Source of the DNA: Venturia oleaginea
Lineage: Eukaryota; Ascomycota; Dothideomycetes; Venturiales; Venturiaceae
Assembly: GCA_013176395.1 (NCBI GenBank)
Contig: JABMLP010000001.1
Span: forward strand, 1,364,001-1,428,000
Length of the DNA stretch: 64,000 nucleotides
Direction: 5' to 3'
Part shown: piece by piece, positions 11,917 to 23,504 of the stretch
Position numbering within the stretch: position 1 is the first letter of the stretch
Layout: the number at the start of each line of letters is the position of its first letter
Notes under the pieces: generated by a model
Told to the model about the DNA's origin: nothing
Databases searched by the model: none
The model's input: only the letters and a program-made list of their open reading frames with translations
Translations under genes and position numbers: made by a program

Positions 11917-12680
11917 ACGTATTCCACCACCGAGCCGGCCACTTTTCCTTGGCACGACCAACTCATGTTACGTACGACCCTTCAATTTTATCGCTATCAG
12001 CAATAGATTCCAAGTCCGCCGTGCTACTATCTGATTCAGAAGATATCTCGATATTCTTTTTACACCTTCGCGTATTGTGCCCAGTCGTGCCGCAGTTCCC
12101 ACAGCGCCTTTGAGTTGGTCGGGCTGTTTCTCGATCACCACTACTACCAGTATTCTTTGATCCCTGAGGCGCAACAGACGCCTCAGCAGCTACCCGCGCT
12201 GCTGCAGTCCCTTACTCTACAGTACCACCTTGCTGGATCCGCTTCCTTTTGCGCCATTTTCGCTTCGTCATTACTGCCAATTGCTCTTCAAGCTCGTGGT
12301 TTCGTGCAATAAGTAGAGCGTTCTGGTGTAGCATCAATTCAGCGCGAATCCTCGCGAATCGAGATCGAGGTTATATTGTATAATCGTTTGCTCTTCTATC
12401 GTAGTGAGCTTATGAGAGTTTGGGCGAGTTTGAGATGGAGAGGTAATTCCGCAGAGCCGATCAGAGAGCCTTTGGTGTTTGATGTTGAAGGCTGCAGCAG
12501 CGCGCCGTAGGCTTTGAAATTGGCCAGAGGTATAGGCCTGAAGAGCGAGATCAATTCTGCCTTCTTCTTGAACGGCTATCGCGTTGCGTTGTTGAGACAT
12601 TGCGTGTTGAAGAGGATAAGAGCTGTGCCAAGGAAAAGTGGCCGGCTCGGTGGTGTGGTCGACTCGGTTGTGGAATACGT
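11917..12680 (-). mobile_element. Deletion derivative of a pogo/Fot1-type DNA transposon, copy 1
   Basis: The element is bounded by inverted termini ACGTATTCCAC...GTGGAATACGT and flanked by TA on both sides (11915-11916, 12681-12682), as expected for pogo/Tc1 insertion. Read on the minus strand it keeps the two ends of a transposase gene. A start region at 12600-12334 (MSQQRNAIAVQEEGRIDLAL...) has a psq-type helix-turn-helix. A C-terminal piece encodes a CCHC zinc knuckle (CGNCGTTGHNTRRC) near 12075-12115. The catalytic DDE core is absent. A stop codon also interrupts the C-terminal piece. It is non-autonomous and would need a transposase in trans. It is almost identical to the element at 46487-47246. 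Confidence 0.85.
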
Positions 12681-12859
12681 TAGCTGTTAGTATGGTATTT
12701 CTCGACTTAAATATGCTTACCGCCTTATCCGGTCTAGTAATTTGCTAAAAATAGTACTGCAGAAAAACTTATGTCAGATCCGGGTAACGCTAAATTCTAG
12801 TTGAATTAAGAAGAAATATTTGTTACCTAGTTCCAGCCATTTTCAAACCACCATACACC

Positions 12860-13214
12860 ACTCACCCCCTAACTACACATCGTCCTGCCAATCCGCGCCA
12901 ATAAAGATACCGACCTAATATCACTTACCACACGAGAAGTAGATATTATCTGCGCCTATCGCAAGAGAGAACTTAAACAAGCTCGTGTATAGTAAACGGT
13001 AATCCATTTTCTTCAAGAAGCGGCCTCGTTTACAGCAACACGCGTGAAAGTGGAAGATCCAAAGTCGAGCGAGCGGCTCTTGGCAGAGTTTGAGTTCAAG
13101 CCAGAGGAAGAGACCAAGAAGATGGAAAAAGCCCAGATACACAGCATCGGCATGGATATCAAGACACTTGGCAGGGTGTTGCGTCAATACAGAATGCGGC
13201 AGGAATGCTCTTGA
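12860..13214 (+). pseudogene. Possible remnant of an unidentified protein gene
   Basis: Two neighbouring open stretches look protein-like but do not join cleanly. One reads KDTDLISLTTREVDIICAY and the other EDPKSSERLLAEFEFKPEEE, continuing to IHSIGMDIKTLGRVLRQYR and a stop at 13212-13214. The strongly amphipathic, charged composition looks coding. No ATG, and no splice pair that repairs the frame, was found. The pogo derivative inserted just upstream (to 12680) may have separated this from its 5' end. Family not recognised. Confidence 0.3.
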
Positions 13215-13215
13215 G

Positions 13216-13256
13216 AACGAGTTGGCAACGAGTTGGTAACGAGTTGGTAACGAGTA
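13216..13256. repeat. Short 11-bp tandem repeat
   Basis: About four imperfect copies of AACGAGTTGGT directly follow the remnant's stop codon. Confidence 0.6.
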
Positions 13257-14162
13257 TTTGTGTGGCTTAAGGTACGTCAAAACGTGGAAAACGGATTCCT
13301 CGACCACTTCGGCACAAACAGTTTCAATCACACCCACACCAACAACGAATTCAAAACCCACGGAGTTACAAACCTTCTACGTAGGTCCTGATAGGAACGA
13401 CGGCTCCGGGCACCCTGTTTACGGGTACAGCGAGTCCACTCACTGCTGGTGACTCCAAACTATCTTAATCTTTACTCTGTTGGCTTGGGCGATGCTTTGC
13501 TGTTTTTATGTGGGATAGTTTGTGAGTACGTCGACTCTCAATTGGATCTTACGGTTTGTGGGGATGTATTTACTTGAAGATATGATCATCATAATGCGAT
13601 ACTCTACTACTGTTAGGCCAATTAAAAAGATTTCGACAAGGCAATATTCTCTTTTCTTTGCCATCTTCCTGTTTTCGCTGTCGATTATAATATTTCCCTT
13701 TGGTTGTTACTTGGCCTCACCTCGAATCCCTATCCCAAAACCTCCAAATGATTTCGATAAAGATTGAAAAATACCAAGAGGAGTAAGTTGAATTGATGAC
13801 AGTCAACACGGCGGACCAGATAGTTCCCCCATCGCTCAAGGACAAGTATGTACAGTACGTTCAAGCAAAACGACAACGTCGAAGAGACCGAACTAGATGA
13901 ATTTATCGACCCTCTAACACCCAACAACACGATCAAATGCCGAGACAAATAGCAAAAGCCATGAAACTCGTCCAAACAATCCCGCCATCGACCATAGAGA
14001 AGAGGAGTCCATAAACACCCGCCGCCATGCAAATCAACAAGCCAACATCGCATCAACCCCAGGGATCAGAGATTACGAAACAAAACATTAGCCTCCTATT
14101 CTGATAGTCTCCCCATCCTCCTCGCATCTCATCCACCTCCTGTACACGAGCTTAACAATACT
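13257..14162. other. Intergenic region
   Basis: No supported gene. Open frames at 13522-13767 (+) and 13730-14056 (-) overlap each other and show no family motifs. Confidence 0.5.
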
Positions 14163-15432
14163 CTACGCAAACCCATTGAAAGCAAGTAGATTCGGCGTTC
14201 CCCCAGACCTAACAGCATAGGGCAGGCTAACGGCCCCAGTCGTCGCAAGCTCCTGAATCTTACTCTTCAAAGCCGCAGGAGTCAGAGCACCACCCAATCC
14301 GCCAAGATAGGCAGCCAGACCAGCGACGTGAGGACTTGCCATTGAGGTGCCGGAGATTATGCGCTATCAGGGAGTTAGGAAGGAAAATCTCACAAATGAA
14401 AAATTCAGTGGAGGAACGCGTAGAAAGAAGTGATAGGAAAGGAAGGGGAAGGGAAGAAGGCCAACTTACAGTTGATCCATTGTTCCAAGTACTGCGCACA
14501 TCAACGCCCGGCGCAATCACACCTAAAGTCTTGCCATAATTCGAATAGCTAGCGAGGGCGTCCTCCGCGTCCGACGCGCCTACAGCGAAAGCCTTTGGTT
14601 CATTTGCAGGACTCGTGTCGGCGAAATCACTTCCCTCGTTACCAGCTGCAACGGCGAAAAAGAGACCGGCATCAACGGCAGCAGCGACAGCAGCGTTGAC
14701 GGTTGCGGACCTTGCACCACCCAGAGACATGTTTACCACGACTCCGTTAGGACAAGTATTGGTTTTGGAATGTTCGACCGCATATTGGATCCCCGCAATA
14801 ATATCACTGTACGCCCCAGCCCCCCCAGAGTCGAGAACTTTGATAGCAAAAATCTTGGTTTTCTTCGCTACGCCGTAGGTAAAAGAACCAATCGTTCCCG
14901 CCACATGGGTGCCGTGCCCGTTGTCGTCAGTGTTAACACCAGTATAACTCTTGATCTGCGTAGCTCTTCCTTCGAATTCTGGATGCGCTGCAAAGACACC
15001 TGTATCGAGGATATAGGCGCAAGATCCAGCACCAGCGGAAGAATCATAGAGATACTCCGAACTCCCCTGTTCACGATGGCTTACCCTCCCCAATCCCCAC
15101 GTCGCATCTACCTCTGTAACATCTGCTTTTCTGGCCTCAAGGACTTGCGTCTTCAAGATGCCGTCTTTTTCGTAGTAAGCGACGTTCGCATCAGCTTGGA
15201 TGGTGGCGAGCTCCTCAGTGGTGAGGTTGGCGGCGAAACCCTTGAAGGAACCGATGTTGTAGACATGTTCTTGGGTGACAGATTTGGCGATGTCTCCGTG
15301 GCTTGAGAGGACGGAACGCGCGGAAGCGCCAGAGTCAGGTTTAAGTACGACGAGCCATTTTGCTGCTGGTGTCACTGTTGGAGCACCGAAAGATAAGGTA
15401 AAGAGGCTGAAAGCTGAAAGGATACGCAACAT
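14163..15432 (-). CDS. Secreted subtilisin-like serine protease (S8, proteinase K type)
   Basis: Two exons (15432-14470, 14363-14163) joined by a 106-bp intron give 387 residues. A signal peptide (MLRILSAFSLFTLSFG|A) precedes an inhibitor I9 propeptide (KWLVVLKPDSGASARS to about residue 90). The catalytic triad is complete: Asp143 in ILDTGV, His173 in NGHGTHVAG and Ser328 in SGTSMASPHVAG. The oxyanion Asn lies in AAGNEGSD. Length and order match proteinase K/cuticle-degrading fungal proteases. It should be exported, self-processed between propeptide and mature enzyme, and act as a broad endopeptidase outside the cell. The intron separates Asp/His from the Ser, so correct splicing is required for activity. 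Confidence 0.92.
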
Positions 15433-16251
15433 GGTTGATCCTTGAACTAGGGCAACGGGTCCAGGAAGATGATAGATGAAGTCGAGGAAGAGACTGTATG
15501 AGAAGATGATTTTTGGCTGCGATTCCTGATGGGAGGCACGAGGTTATATGTCGTTTTTGATTATCATCTCCCGGGGCGGATATTCTTTTGTGATTGATAT
15601 GGTTTTCGTGAAGGTAACCGTGTGGAAACATAATTACCTTCCCTAAGCCGGCATCCACGTTGCTCTTGCTCATGTGTAGAAGAAATGTAGGGCCGACACC
15701 TGCGGCCTGCCTCACGGCGGCGGAACATTGCCAGGATGGATCAGAAGCAGTCCAATGGACCTGCATCGAAGTATCGTACACGAGCGATGATAGCTCGAGC
15801 GGCGAAGGCATGGTATCGTGTCGTGGTCACACAAATCCTCTTGAGAGCATACTGATTTTCACCGGGGGTGGTATAATGCCAAGAGCGTGGCCCAAAGGGG
15901 AATGTGTTCCTGGGTACAAATTAGCATGAGGATGTTTAGCAAGGAAATAGATTGGAATCGCAACGATACCACAGCGGATTCGCGGGCATCTTTTGACTCG
16001 CAAATGATGGCCCGGAATAACTACCATAGTACTAGTAATCTGCAAGAGATAAGGGCGATAGGCATGAATCGATTTCTTGAGGCTCTTGTACACGTGATTG
16101 CCGGTTCGACATTTCTATGCAGACTGTCGCCAATACTCGCAGCTTCTGCTGGCTGGACGTTGTTTGGAAAGGTCAATTCGCTGCGTTAAGGATTGAATGA
16201 AATCTGAAAACATGCTTCGTCCGAGATGGTCATATAGAGCCAAGTCTGCTG
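15433..16251. other. Intergenic region, protease promoter
   Basis: No gene recognised. A 156-aa frame at 15341-15811 (-) overlaps the protease start in another frame and has no motif support. Confidence 0.5.
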
Positions 16252-16968
16252 TCACTCCGCTTCGAACTTGACTTGGATGGCGCAACTCATATCCACATCC
16301 TCGGGCTCAAAATTCAACGCATCCTCGCCTTCAACCTCCCCAGCAGCAGCGTATGTTCGAGTGGCACCGTACATTGCAGCTGACCTGCTGTAACCATTGG
16401 AATTTGTGTTAATCTCCACCGCCGTCACGGTAGCTTTCCCAACGGCTCTTCCAAAGTCCTTCGCCTTGGACACAGCATCCTCGACAGCGAGCTTACGGCT
16501 CATGCCAACAAGTGAAGCCTTTGTCTTATCCGTGAGCCTCCAGTCGATGTTTATGACGCTCACGAACTGCATCTTTACCAGATCAGTGCAGACGCTGCCT
16601 AGTATCGTGAAGTCTGCAAACTTGATCTCCAGGCTAACGTGTGCGTTGTATTGTCTGCTCTTCTGCCTCCCAGAGTTGTGTTTTCTGCCATCTTCGTCGT
16701 GATCGAGCATGTAGGATCCGGTTGAGAGAGTATTCATGGACCAATGTGTGATTGCAGCTGCAGAGTCGGTCGCCGTTGAGCCCGATGGCAATGTAATCTT
16801 CGACAGCTCGCGAAGCTTTCCCTGGAGAGTGTTGGCAACAGCTGTCACCTCTGAGGCGACTTGCTGTTGGTCAGGGCCGCTGGACGAGACTTGGATGGAG
16901 ACAACGGCACGCTCAGCGCGTCTGCTGATGGTGCTAGTGCCATCAACGTTGATAATGAGGGGTGGCAT
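16252..16968 (-). CDS. SIMPL-domain (DUF541) protein
   Basis: Single exon, 238 residues, starting MPPLIINVDGTSTISRRAER. The opening pattern (INVDGTSTISRRAERAVVSI), the central YNAHVSLEIKFADFTIL and the conserved AVEDAVSKAKDFGRAVGK block are characteristic of the SIMPL/DUF541 fold. That domain was named from a mouse signalling molecule and is widespread in bacteria, where it can form oligomeric rings. No signal peptide or membrane segment is present, so a cytosolic location is likely. Biochemical function in fungi is unknown to me. The whole domain fits one uninterrupted frame. Confidence 0.8.
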   Translation of the reverse strand: MPPLIINVDGTSTISRRAERAVVSIQVSSSGPDQQQVASEVTAVANTLQGKLRELSKITLPSGSTATDSAAAITHWSMNTLSTGSYMLDHDEDGRKHNSGRQKSRQYNAHVSLEIKFADFTILGSVCTDLVKMQFVSVINIDWRLTDKTKASLVGMSRKLAVEDAVSKAKDFGRAVGKATVTAVEINTNSNGYSRSAAMYGATRTYAAAGEVEGEDALNFEPEDVDMSCAIQVKFEAE

Positions 16969-17701
16969 GATGAAGTGGATTGGATGTATGAAGTTTGGAG
17001 TAGCTGTGAATGTGAGCTGTCCTACGGAGGTAGATGGAGATGGAGCCTAGCGGGGGCAATGCAGCGCAATAGTCGATTGATGCTGGCTATTGGTGGCTAC
17101 TAGTAGCCAGTATGCTTCCAAGCTGAACATCTCCTTCAATCCTTTACTCAGCCAGGCGGCCGAGGTCATCTTCATCAACTTGTGTGGCCAGCTGACAAGT
17201 GCCTCGATAAGAATCAACCATGTAGGCCGAAGGTAGTTTGATTGTGCATGTGCGTTGAGTCGTTGGATAAAGGCATCAGGTATCAGCATCAGCCTCTTCA
17301 ATTGCGCTAACCCGAGTGCCCATGCATCCAGAATGACGCAGGGAGCTGGGTTCGCTTCAAGCTGGGTGGAGACGTCGAAACGAAAGCAGAGCTTGTTGGG
17401 GAGTTTGATTACTAGCATCTACCTAAGATGCCCAATGTGCCAGCAGCAAAATGCCTTTTCCATCAGCCTAGTTTAACACTTCTGCTTCCTTTCAACATGT
17501 AGCCAAAGACTGAGATGCCCTAACTTTTGCTCCCATGAGGCCATGACGAGGCCCTTTTCCGACATGACAATGTCCAACGCCGCATGAATGCATTATGAAT
17601 GTCCCAATTCAGGTATAAAGCGTGTCTAATGATCGAGTAAAGAAGGCCAATTATCCATATCTGCTCGCTGAAATCCAATCACCGGCTTCCTAAGGATGTG
17701 T
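16969..17701. other. Intergenic region
   Basis: Upstream of the SIMPL gene and downstream of SAP30. A 123-aa frame at 17047-17418 (-) is present but unsupported by any motif. Confidence 0.45.
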
Positions 17702-18360
17702 CTATCTCGTTGATTTCGCAGGGAATTTCAGCCGGAAAAACTTGTCTGTTCATGTGTCAGAGTTTTCTGTACATTCAGCATGGATAAGAGAGTAATGTAC
17801 CTTTCATCAGAACTTTGTACATCAGTGTCACCACGCATTCGTTCTCCACCACGGGAGCTTCCTTGAAATTTCTCCTCACCATCATGGCCAGCTCTTCCCT
17901 CCGTATCCTTCTCTTGTTCTTTGCTCGTGCCATCGTAGGTGATTGAATCCCAATTCCGGATTGCAATATGCTGTTCGCCATTGGATTTTGGAAGGCCGAG
18001 GGACACGAAAGGGAGTAGGCTCGACGGTATCGGTGTAATAAGGCGGTGTCTTCTTTTCTCCAGTCGATCTAGAAAGCGGAACGACAATTAGTTTTGCAAG
18101 TCTCGAATATGAACGGAAAGGAGAGATGGTACGCCAACGGGTGCTGCTGGTGCAGGTCCAGCAGCCTGGCTAACAGTCTCGCTGGCAGAAGCCAGATCTT
18201 TGAGACTATGCCCATTCGCAGCGGTAGCGGCAGCGGCACCATTTCGCCTCCCTCTTGCAGACATCTGAGCTTGTACGGCAAGCTTTTGCTTTGTTATGGT
18301 CGAAGTGTCCTCGAAAGCCAGCTCTATGGCGGTCGCGCGAGCTCCTTTCTGAGGAGCCAT
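17702..18360 (-). CDS. SAP30: SAP30-like subunit of the Sin3-Rpd3 histone deacetylase complex
   Basis: Three exons (18360-18133, 18068-17801, 17745-17702) give 179 residues. The first intron has a non-consensus donor GTACCA but a good branch site (CTAAT) and acceptor (TTTCTAG); the second is GTACAT...AACAG. After an Ala/Gly-rich N-tail comes the Sin3-binding region: IDWRKEDTALLHRYRRAYSL, then GIGIQSPTMARAKNKRR, EELAMMVRRNFKEAPVVE and TLMYKVLMKDKFFRLKF. This is the order and spacing of the fungal SAP30 Sin3-binding domain. SAP30 tethers the HDAC Rpd3/HDA1 complex to Sin3 and supports transcriptional repression in the nucleus. Confidence 0.82.
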
Positions 18361-18970
18361 GATGAGTATGGAAAGAGGAAGGAATGGATATAGTGTACAG
18401 AGGGGGGATGAAGAAGAAGGGTCACAGTGATATCAACATTGTGTTGTTTCAATTTGTTCAGGTCATTGAGAAATAGATTGCTGCTCGGCTCTTCAGATTC
18501 GGTTCAGGGTCCTTGACGTCAAAATGGTCTTGGACCCTGAGGTGGAGGTGGATACCTAACGTTGTCGTTGCGCTATGCGGCTACACCAGGACCAGGCCAT
18601 AGACTCATGTCCATCACGCCGCAATATGAAGGTCAGCCACCGTCTATCAAACACTCGCAGAGATGAAAACATACCCTTTCGTGAACACGATGCCATAATC
18701 ATGCAACGCCTGATGCATGCCTCTTCAAAAGCCTAAAGCAGCGCGGCCAAGTTCAGTTGCTTGATTTCAGAACTCCAGGTCACTGTAGCACTAAAACCTC
18801 ACCATTACTATTGCCTGACTAGGAAGGCCCCACAATTGTTGCCTTAAAATAGTTCTCGTAACTATCACTGCTCTCTTGCACTGATTCCTCATACCTTCAT
18901 ATCCATTCGCTATTACTTACCAATCCCAGTCACTACGATAGCACTCCCTCGAATCTCCATCCAAAGCAAA
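18361..18970. other. Divergent intergenic region
   Basis: Shared upstream region of SAP30 (minus) and the DUF6697 gene (plus). It ends in a CT/CA-rich 5'-UTR-like tract before 18971. No gene seen. Confidence 0.5.
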
Positions 18971-20659
18971 ATGGGAGGAGTTAATCCGTTAGCCGGTTCT
19001 TTCGTCCCCAATAGTCTCGAAGAAGCCGGCAGCCGTCACCCAGCCGCCATGAATAAAGAGTTGGTCGACGTGGTTCAGTATATCGATACCCAGATTGACA
19101 ACCTCCGCAGCGCCGTCGTAGATGAGCTATGCTCACTTCGCCGCCATGTCGATATCTTGAACACTGGCGGTTAGAACGTTAAGATGGGTCCGTTCGAGCG
19201 CTCTAAAGACCTAACCGACATCGAAATTGCTGCTATCCGCCAGCAGATTGCTGGACGACTAAATAACAACGACGCAACACCGGATGGGTCACTATCTCTG
19301 GATGGAGTCTCTGATAGGCAGGACAGTCCTATGAAGCCCGCCCCAGCCAGGTTAGTCGCAGAATCTTTGAGTATACTGAAACGAATTTGACAATGACAAT
19401 TGAAAATAGCAAGCCCATGGCTCCTAGAGGTTTGGCCACCAGTTTGGCCAGCTCGCTTCCACCAGCCAAAGGACTGGCTACTAGCCTAGCCCAGCCAGTC
19501 AAAGGTCTAGCTACAAGCCTCGCTCAGCCAGCAAAGGGCCTCGCTACAAGCCTCGCTCAGCCAGCAAAGGGCCTCGATACAAGCCTCGCTCAGCCAGCAA
19601 ATGGCCTTGCTACAAGCCTTGCCCAGCCAGCAAAGAGCCTCGCTACAAGCCTTGCCCAGCCATCCAAAGACCTGGCTACGGGTCAAGTAGCCCGGCTACC
19701 CATCCGTATTCGAGAGCCTGCTGCAGCATCAGCCACCAAGACGGGGGTCTGGAAGCCATCCTACATCCGCTCCCTAAAGCCCCTAGACAACCCCAAAATC
19801 CCAGCCCCAGCCTCCATGCAGACCTTCACGCGAGACTTCATAGACTCCATCTTCGGCGGCATGGAACACAGTCCCAGCCTCTTCTACATCCCCACCGTTA
19901 TAGAGAACCCCCTCCTCCCTCAGCGAACGTACTATCTCATGAACTCTACCGTGGAGCCCTTCCGCCCCTCCAACCCAGGTCAACACGGCGCCAAACTGAC
20001 CCCGTTCTTCAACAATGCCTCCCAAGATGGCGAGCAGGACATCAGCTATGACAATGTCCCCCTCTTCATCGCCTCCTCTGCCTATCAAGGCGAAGCCAAA
20101 GCCAAGGCAAACGAGTACATCTACTTCGGTGGCTACAGCCAATCCCGCTGGAGCGACAAACTCGACTCTGATCGTCTGCGTGACCTTGTTCCTCAGAAGG
20201 TGAAAGAGTACTGGGCTGCTACACTCTCTGACCCTGGTCGTCCTCAGTGGATGACCGCAGCTATGTCGAAGCATTTCTACCAGCAGCCTGAGTATCTGGG
20301 TAAGCTTCCTGAGACAGATCCTAAAGAGGTGGAGGTGTCCAAGGAGATTCAGAAGGACGTTACAGAGTTCTTGTGCGAGATGGCTGCTTGGAAGCAGTTT
20401 GCTGCTGCTGAGGTTTCTAAAATGAGCAAGGAGGCTGTGTTGGAGGCCTTTGATAAGGCAAGTCGAACACTTTTGTTTTTCTGCGCGTCTGTTCTTGTTG
20501 TATAGGGCTGCTAACATCGCTATCTAGGCTGATGCAGACGCACCCGCTGGTCTTAGCCTTTGGTTCGAGTACCTCGAGTGCACAATGTGGGACGAAGGTT
20601 TCTACAAGATGCTCGTTAAGTCTCAGGCTCTCTTCAAGAATGGTGGGCGCGTCAATTAA
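18971..20659 (+). CDS. DUF6697-type protein with coding minisatellite; reading frame interrupted
   Basis: An ATG at 18971 in good context opens 67 codons, then TAG at 19172-19174 interrupts. The same frame resumes with an ATG at 19184. From there exons 19184-19350, 19410-20457 and 20528-20659 give 448 residues. Intron 1 is GTTAGT...AATAG. Intron 2 appears to be a GC-AG intron (AAG|GCAAGT...CTATCTAG). The first part is helical; residues about 60-145 are a degenerate 11-aa repeat (GLATSLAQPAK). The C-terminal half matches the fungal DUF6697 pattern: SIFGGMEHSPSLFYIP, PGQHGAKLTPFFN, YFGGYSQSRWSDKLD, LWFEYLECTMW. Function is unknown. Either translation starts at 19184 with an upstream ORF, or the gene carries a nonsense mutation. 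Confidence 0.7.
19428..19684 (+). repeat. 33-bp in-frame minisatellite in the DUF6697 gene
   Basis: About eight copies of a 33-bp unit encode GLATSLAQPAK variants. The unit keeps the frame, so copy-number changes lengthen or shorten the protein without breaking it. Outer copies are more diverged than inner ones. Confidence 0.85.
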
Positions 20660-21890
20660 TTTTCAATGGGTTGAGCGCATCAAGCCACCGACATCAGAGA
20701 GAACGGCGAAAGTGAGTCTACGGGAAATGCGGCAGAACGAGACCTGATATCTCTATCCCAAAAACAACATTCCCAAATAATAGACATGGCTTCAAAATTT
20801 CCGGCATTCTCAATTTGAAATGTCACTGGGAAACCATCAAGAGCTTCAATTAATTGAGATTTTTGAATTTACTACAACATTGCGAAGAATCTTGGAAATT
20901 TAAAAGAGAGATAATTCTAGGGTATTTAGATAAGAATGGCATTTTGAAGATTCCGGTATGAAAAGGAAGAGCGCTAGGAAAAGTGATGTTTACTTTTACA
21001 CGAAAGGAATGGTTTTTGGCAATCCGAATATTGATAGTCCTCTTTTTCCAGGTCCAAGATTTTTAAAATCTCTTTTGAGATTCTTGAAGAGAATGGACGG
21101 AAATACTCATACTCCAGACTCTCCAATCATACCACTACCTCACTCATCTCCGCACTCCCAAACCAACCTTTCCAGCATCCCCCTGCCTCCTTTATAATCC
21201 CCATGTCCTCTAGCTGCCCCATCGCCTCTCGAACCAGGCTTGTACATACCCTTTACGAATCCCCCTCATTCTCAAGATTAAAGTCTCCTACAGTAACCTC
21301 CAACAACCTCATCAGGACTTTTGAAATGGTCTTAATAAAATCAAGACTGACGACAAAGTTCTTTCGATAAAGTAACTATCTAAAAGACCTTCCAAATATC
21401 AATATTCGGGATACCTCGTCATCTTGTTTCCTTACTTCGTTTAATTATAGAATAGAATATACCAGACATAGACCTCGAAAAGGGAAGAAGAGTTGGGAAG
21501 AGGGGAAACCGCCACATATTTTCAAGTTTTCAGCATCGGTCTTGGTGTAGTTGAAATCATAGAGCGAGATTTCCAACTCTTCGGTGAAGGCAAGGTCTGC
21601 AGTTCTAATTCGACATCTACAAAACACCTAGAACAATTGAAAAAAAAGGACTTGCGAGGAAGTTATTGCCATGATCCGTGCATGAAAGACAAAAATTGAT
21701 TCTAGGCTATCATCAATAGTGTAGATATTTGAAAAATACCTGACAAGAAAAATAAACCACACCATACTATCATCCCAAGAAAGATCTCCCATTTCAAAAG
21801 CGCTCAACCAACCCCCCAACTCCCCCGCGAAAGAAAGTATATACACCCACAAAAGACCCCATCCCGACCCCAAGTCCAAAAAACATCAAT
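20660..21890. other. AT-rich intergenic region
   Basis: Convergent 3' flanks of the DUF6697 gene and the monooxygenase. AT-rich with many short T/A runs. No supported gene. Confidence 0.55.
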
Positions 21891-23504
21891 CTAAGCCTTA
21901 GCAGCCTGCACAAATTGCATCCCCCGACTCAAACTAGCCCACCTCGCATCCCACATATCCTCCAAGTAACTACCCCTAGCCTTCCACGGTTTATCATCAC
22001 TCGTCTTCGGCAGCCTATGAATCGCACTCGTAATATACGTACTCGTCAATCCCATAACCCCCGAAGCAGACGTAAGCTTAACCATCTCCTTCTTTCCCCC
22101 GTTGGCGTCTACAATTGGAATCCTAGGCGTCGCAGAAGTAAACCTATTCCCGTCCAAATGCTTCATCATCCTACAAACAAGCGTTGCCGTCGCATCAGCA
22201 CCCAACGTCCATGAAGCTTTGGTATAGCCCATCACGATGGCCATGTTGGGTACATCTTGGATCATGACACCTCGCCAGAGAAACTTCTCGCCCCATTTGA
22301 GTTCCTCGCCGTCGACGTAGATATCTGCGTTGCCGCCGTATTTCATGCGGAGACCGGTGGCTGTAACGATGATATCTGCTTCGATGTTTTGGCCGTTCTC
22401 CATGGTGATGGAATTGGGGGTAACGGTGGAGATGACACCAGTCGCAACGTCAACGTTGCCTTTGTGCATTGCTTTGAAGAAATCACCGTCAGGGCAGAGA
22501 CAAACTCGTTGGGTCCAGGGACGGTATCTGGGGTTAAAATGGGGGTCGTACGGGATGTGTTTTGGAAGTTGCGCTTGCGTTACCTTCGCGAGGTATTCCT
22601 TCATTTTGTCGGAGTCGCCAGAAAGGTATCGTCGAGTTATGAAGCCGCTGATCAAAAATCGTAACCGGGTGATCTTGTGCTGGATCCATGCTGGGAGTAG
22701 CCGTTCCCACCAGGTCTTTGGCCTGATACGGTTGGGGAAACTGATGACATATGAAGGGGATCTCTGTACCATTGTGACTCTTTCTGCTATTTTTGCCAAG
22801 GCTGGAATCAGCGTGACAGCCGTCGCACCAGATCCAATTACAGCGACCTTTTTATCGGCGTAGTTGAGGTCTTCTGGCCAGAATTGAGGATGTACCACTT
22901 TGCCGGCGAAGTTCTCGATGCCGGGGATTTTGGCTGTCATCGGTTTGTCATAATCGTAGTAGCTAGATGGGATGTCAGAAAGCTTCTCTACATTGCCCAG
23001 TGCTAGAAGACAATCTCACCCAGTGCCAAGGACCATAAATCTACCACGGAAGAGCTTCTTCGTTATTTCCCCATCCTCGCCGGTTGCCTCGACTTCTAGA
23101 GTCCACTTCTGTTCTCGCGATCTCCAGCTGGTTTTCTTGACTTTGTGTTGGTAGTGGATTTTCTTGTCGATTCCATTTTCGGCCGCCGCTTCCTTGAGAT
23201 ATCTGATGATCTTGCCACCTTCGGCGATTGGATTCTCTTCGGACCAAGGTTTCCATTCGAATCCAAAGGAGTGCAAGTCGGAATCAGAACGGATTCCAGG
23301 ATATTTCATGAGGTCCCACGTTCCGCCCATTGCTTTTCTGGCTTCTAGGATGATGTATGTCCCCTTTCTAAAGTGTTCCTGAAACCGATATGCCATATTG
23401 ATGCCGCTGATTCCAGCTCCCACGATAACCATATCATAATCGCTGACCTCTATTGGCGTGCTCTCGACGGTCGAACCGTTCATCGTTCCGTAGTCGATGG
23501 CCAT
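21891..23504 (-). CDS. Baeyer-Villiger flavin monooxygenase
   Basis: Two exons (23504-23020, 22962-21891) joined by a 57-bp intron (GTGAGA...ATCTAG) give 518 residues. An FAD-binding Rossmann motif (VIVGAGISG) lies near residue 26 and an NADPH motif (VIGSGATA) near 206. The Baeyer-Villiger fingerprint FxGxxxHxxxWP is seen exactly as FAGKVVHPQFWP at residues 180-191. The second dinucleotide block is followed by LVQRSP-like and WWERLLPAW regions typical of the class. Such enzymes insert oxygen next to a ketone using NADPH and O2, often in catabolism or secondary metabolism; the substrate cannot be read from sequence. No biosynthetic core gene adjoins it. Confidence 0.9.

Noticed and set aside
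17047..17418. 123-aa minus-strand frame upstream of the SIMPL gene
   Set aside because: No recognised motif or splice context; may simply be 5' flank.
19783..20517. 244-aa minus-strand frame
   Set aside because: Antisense of the DUF6697 exon, which has clear domain support on the plus strand.
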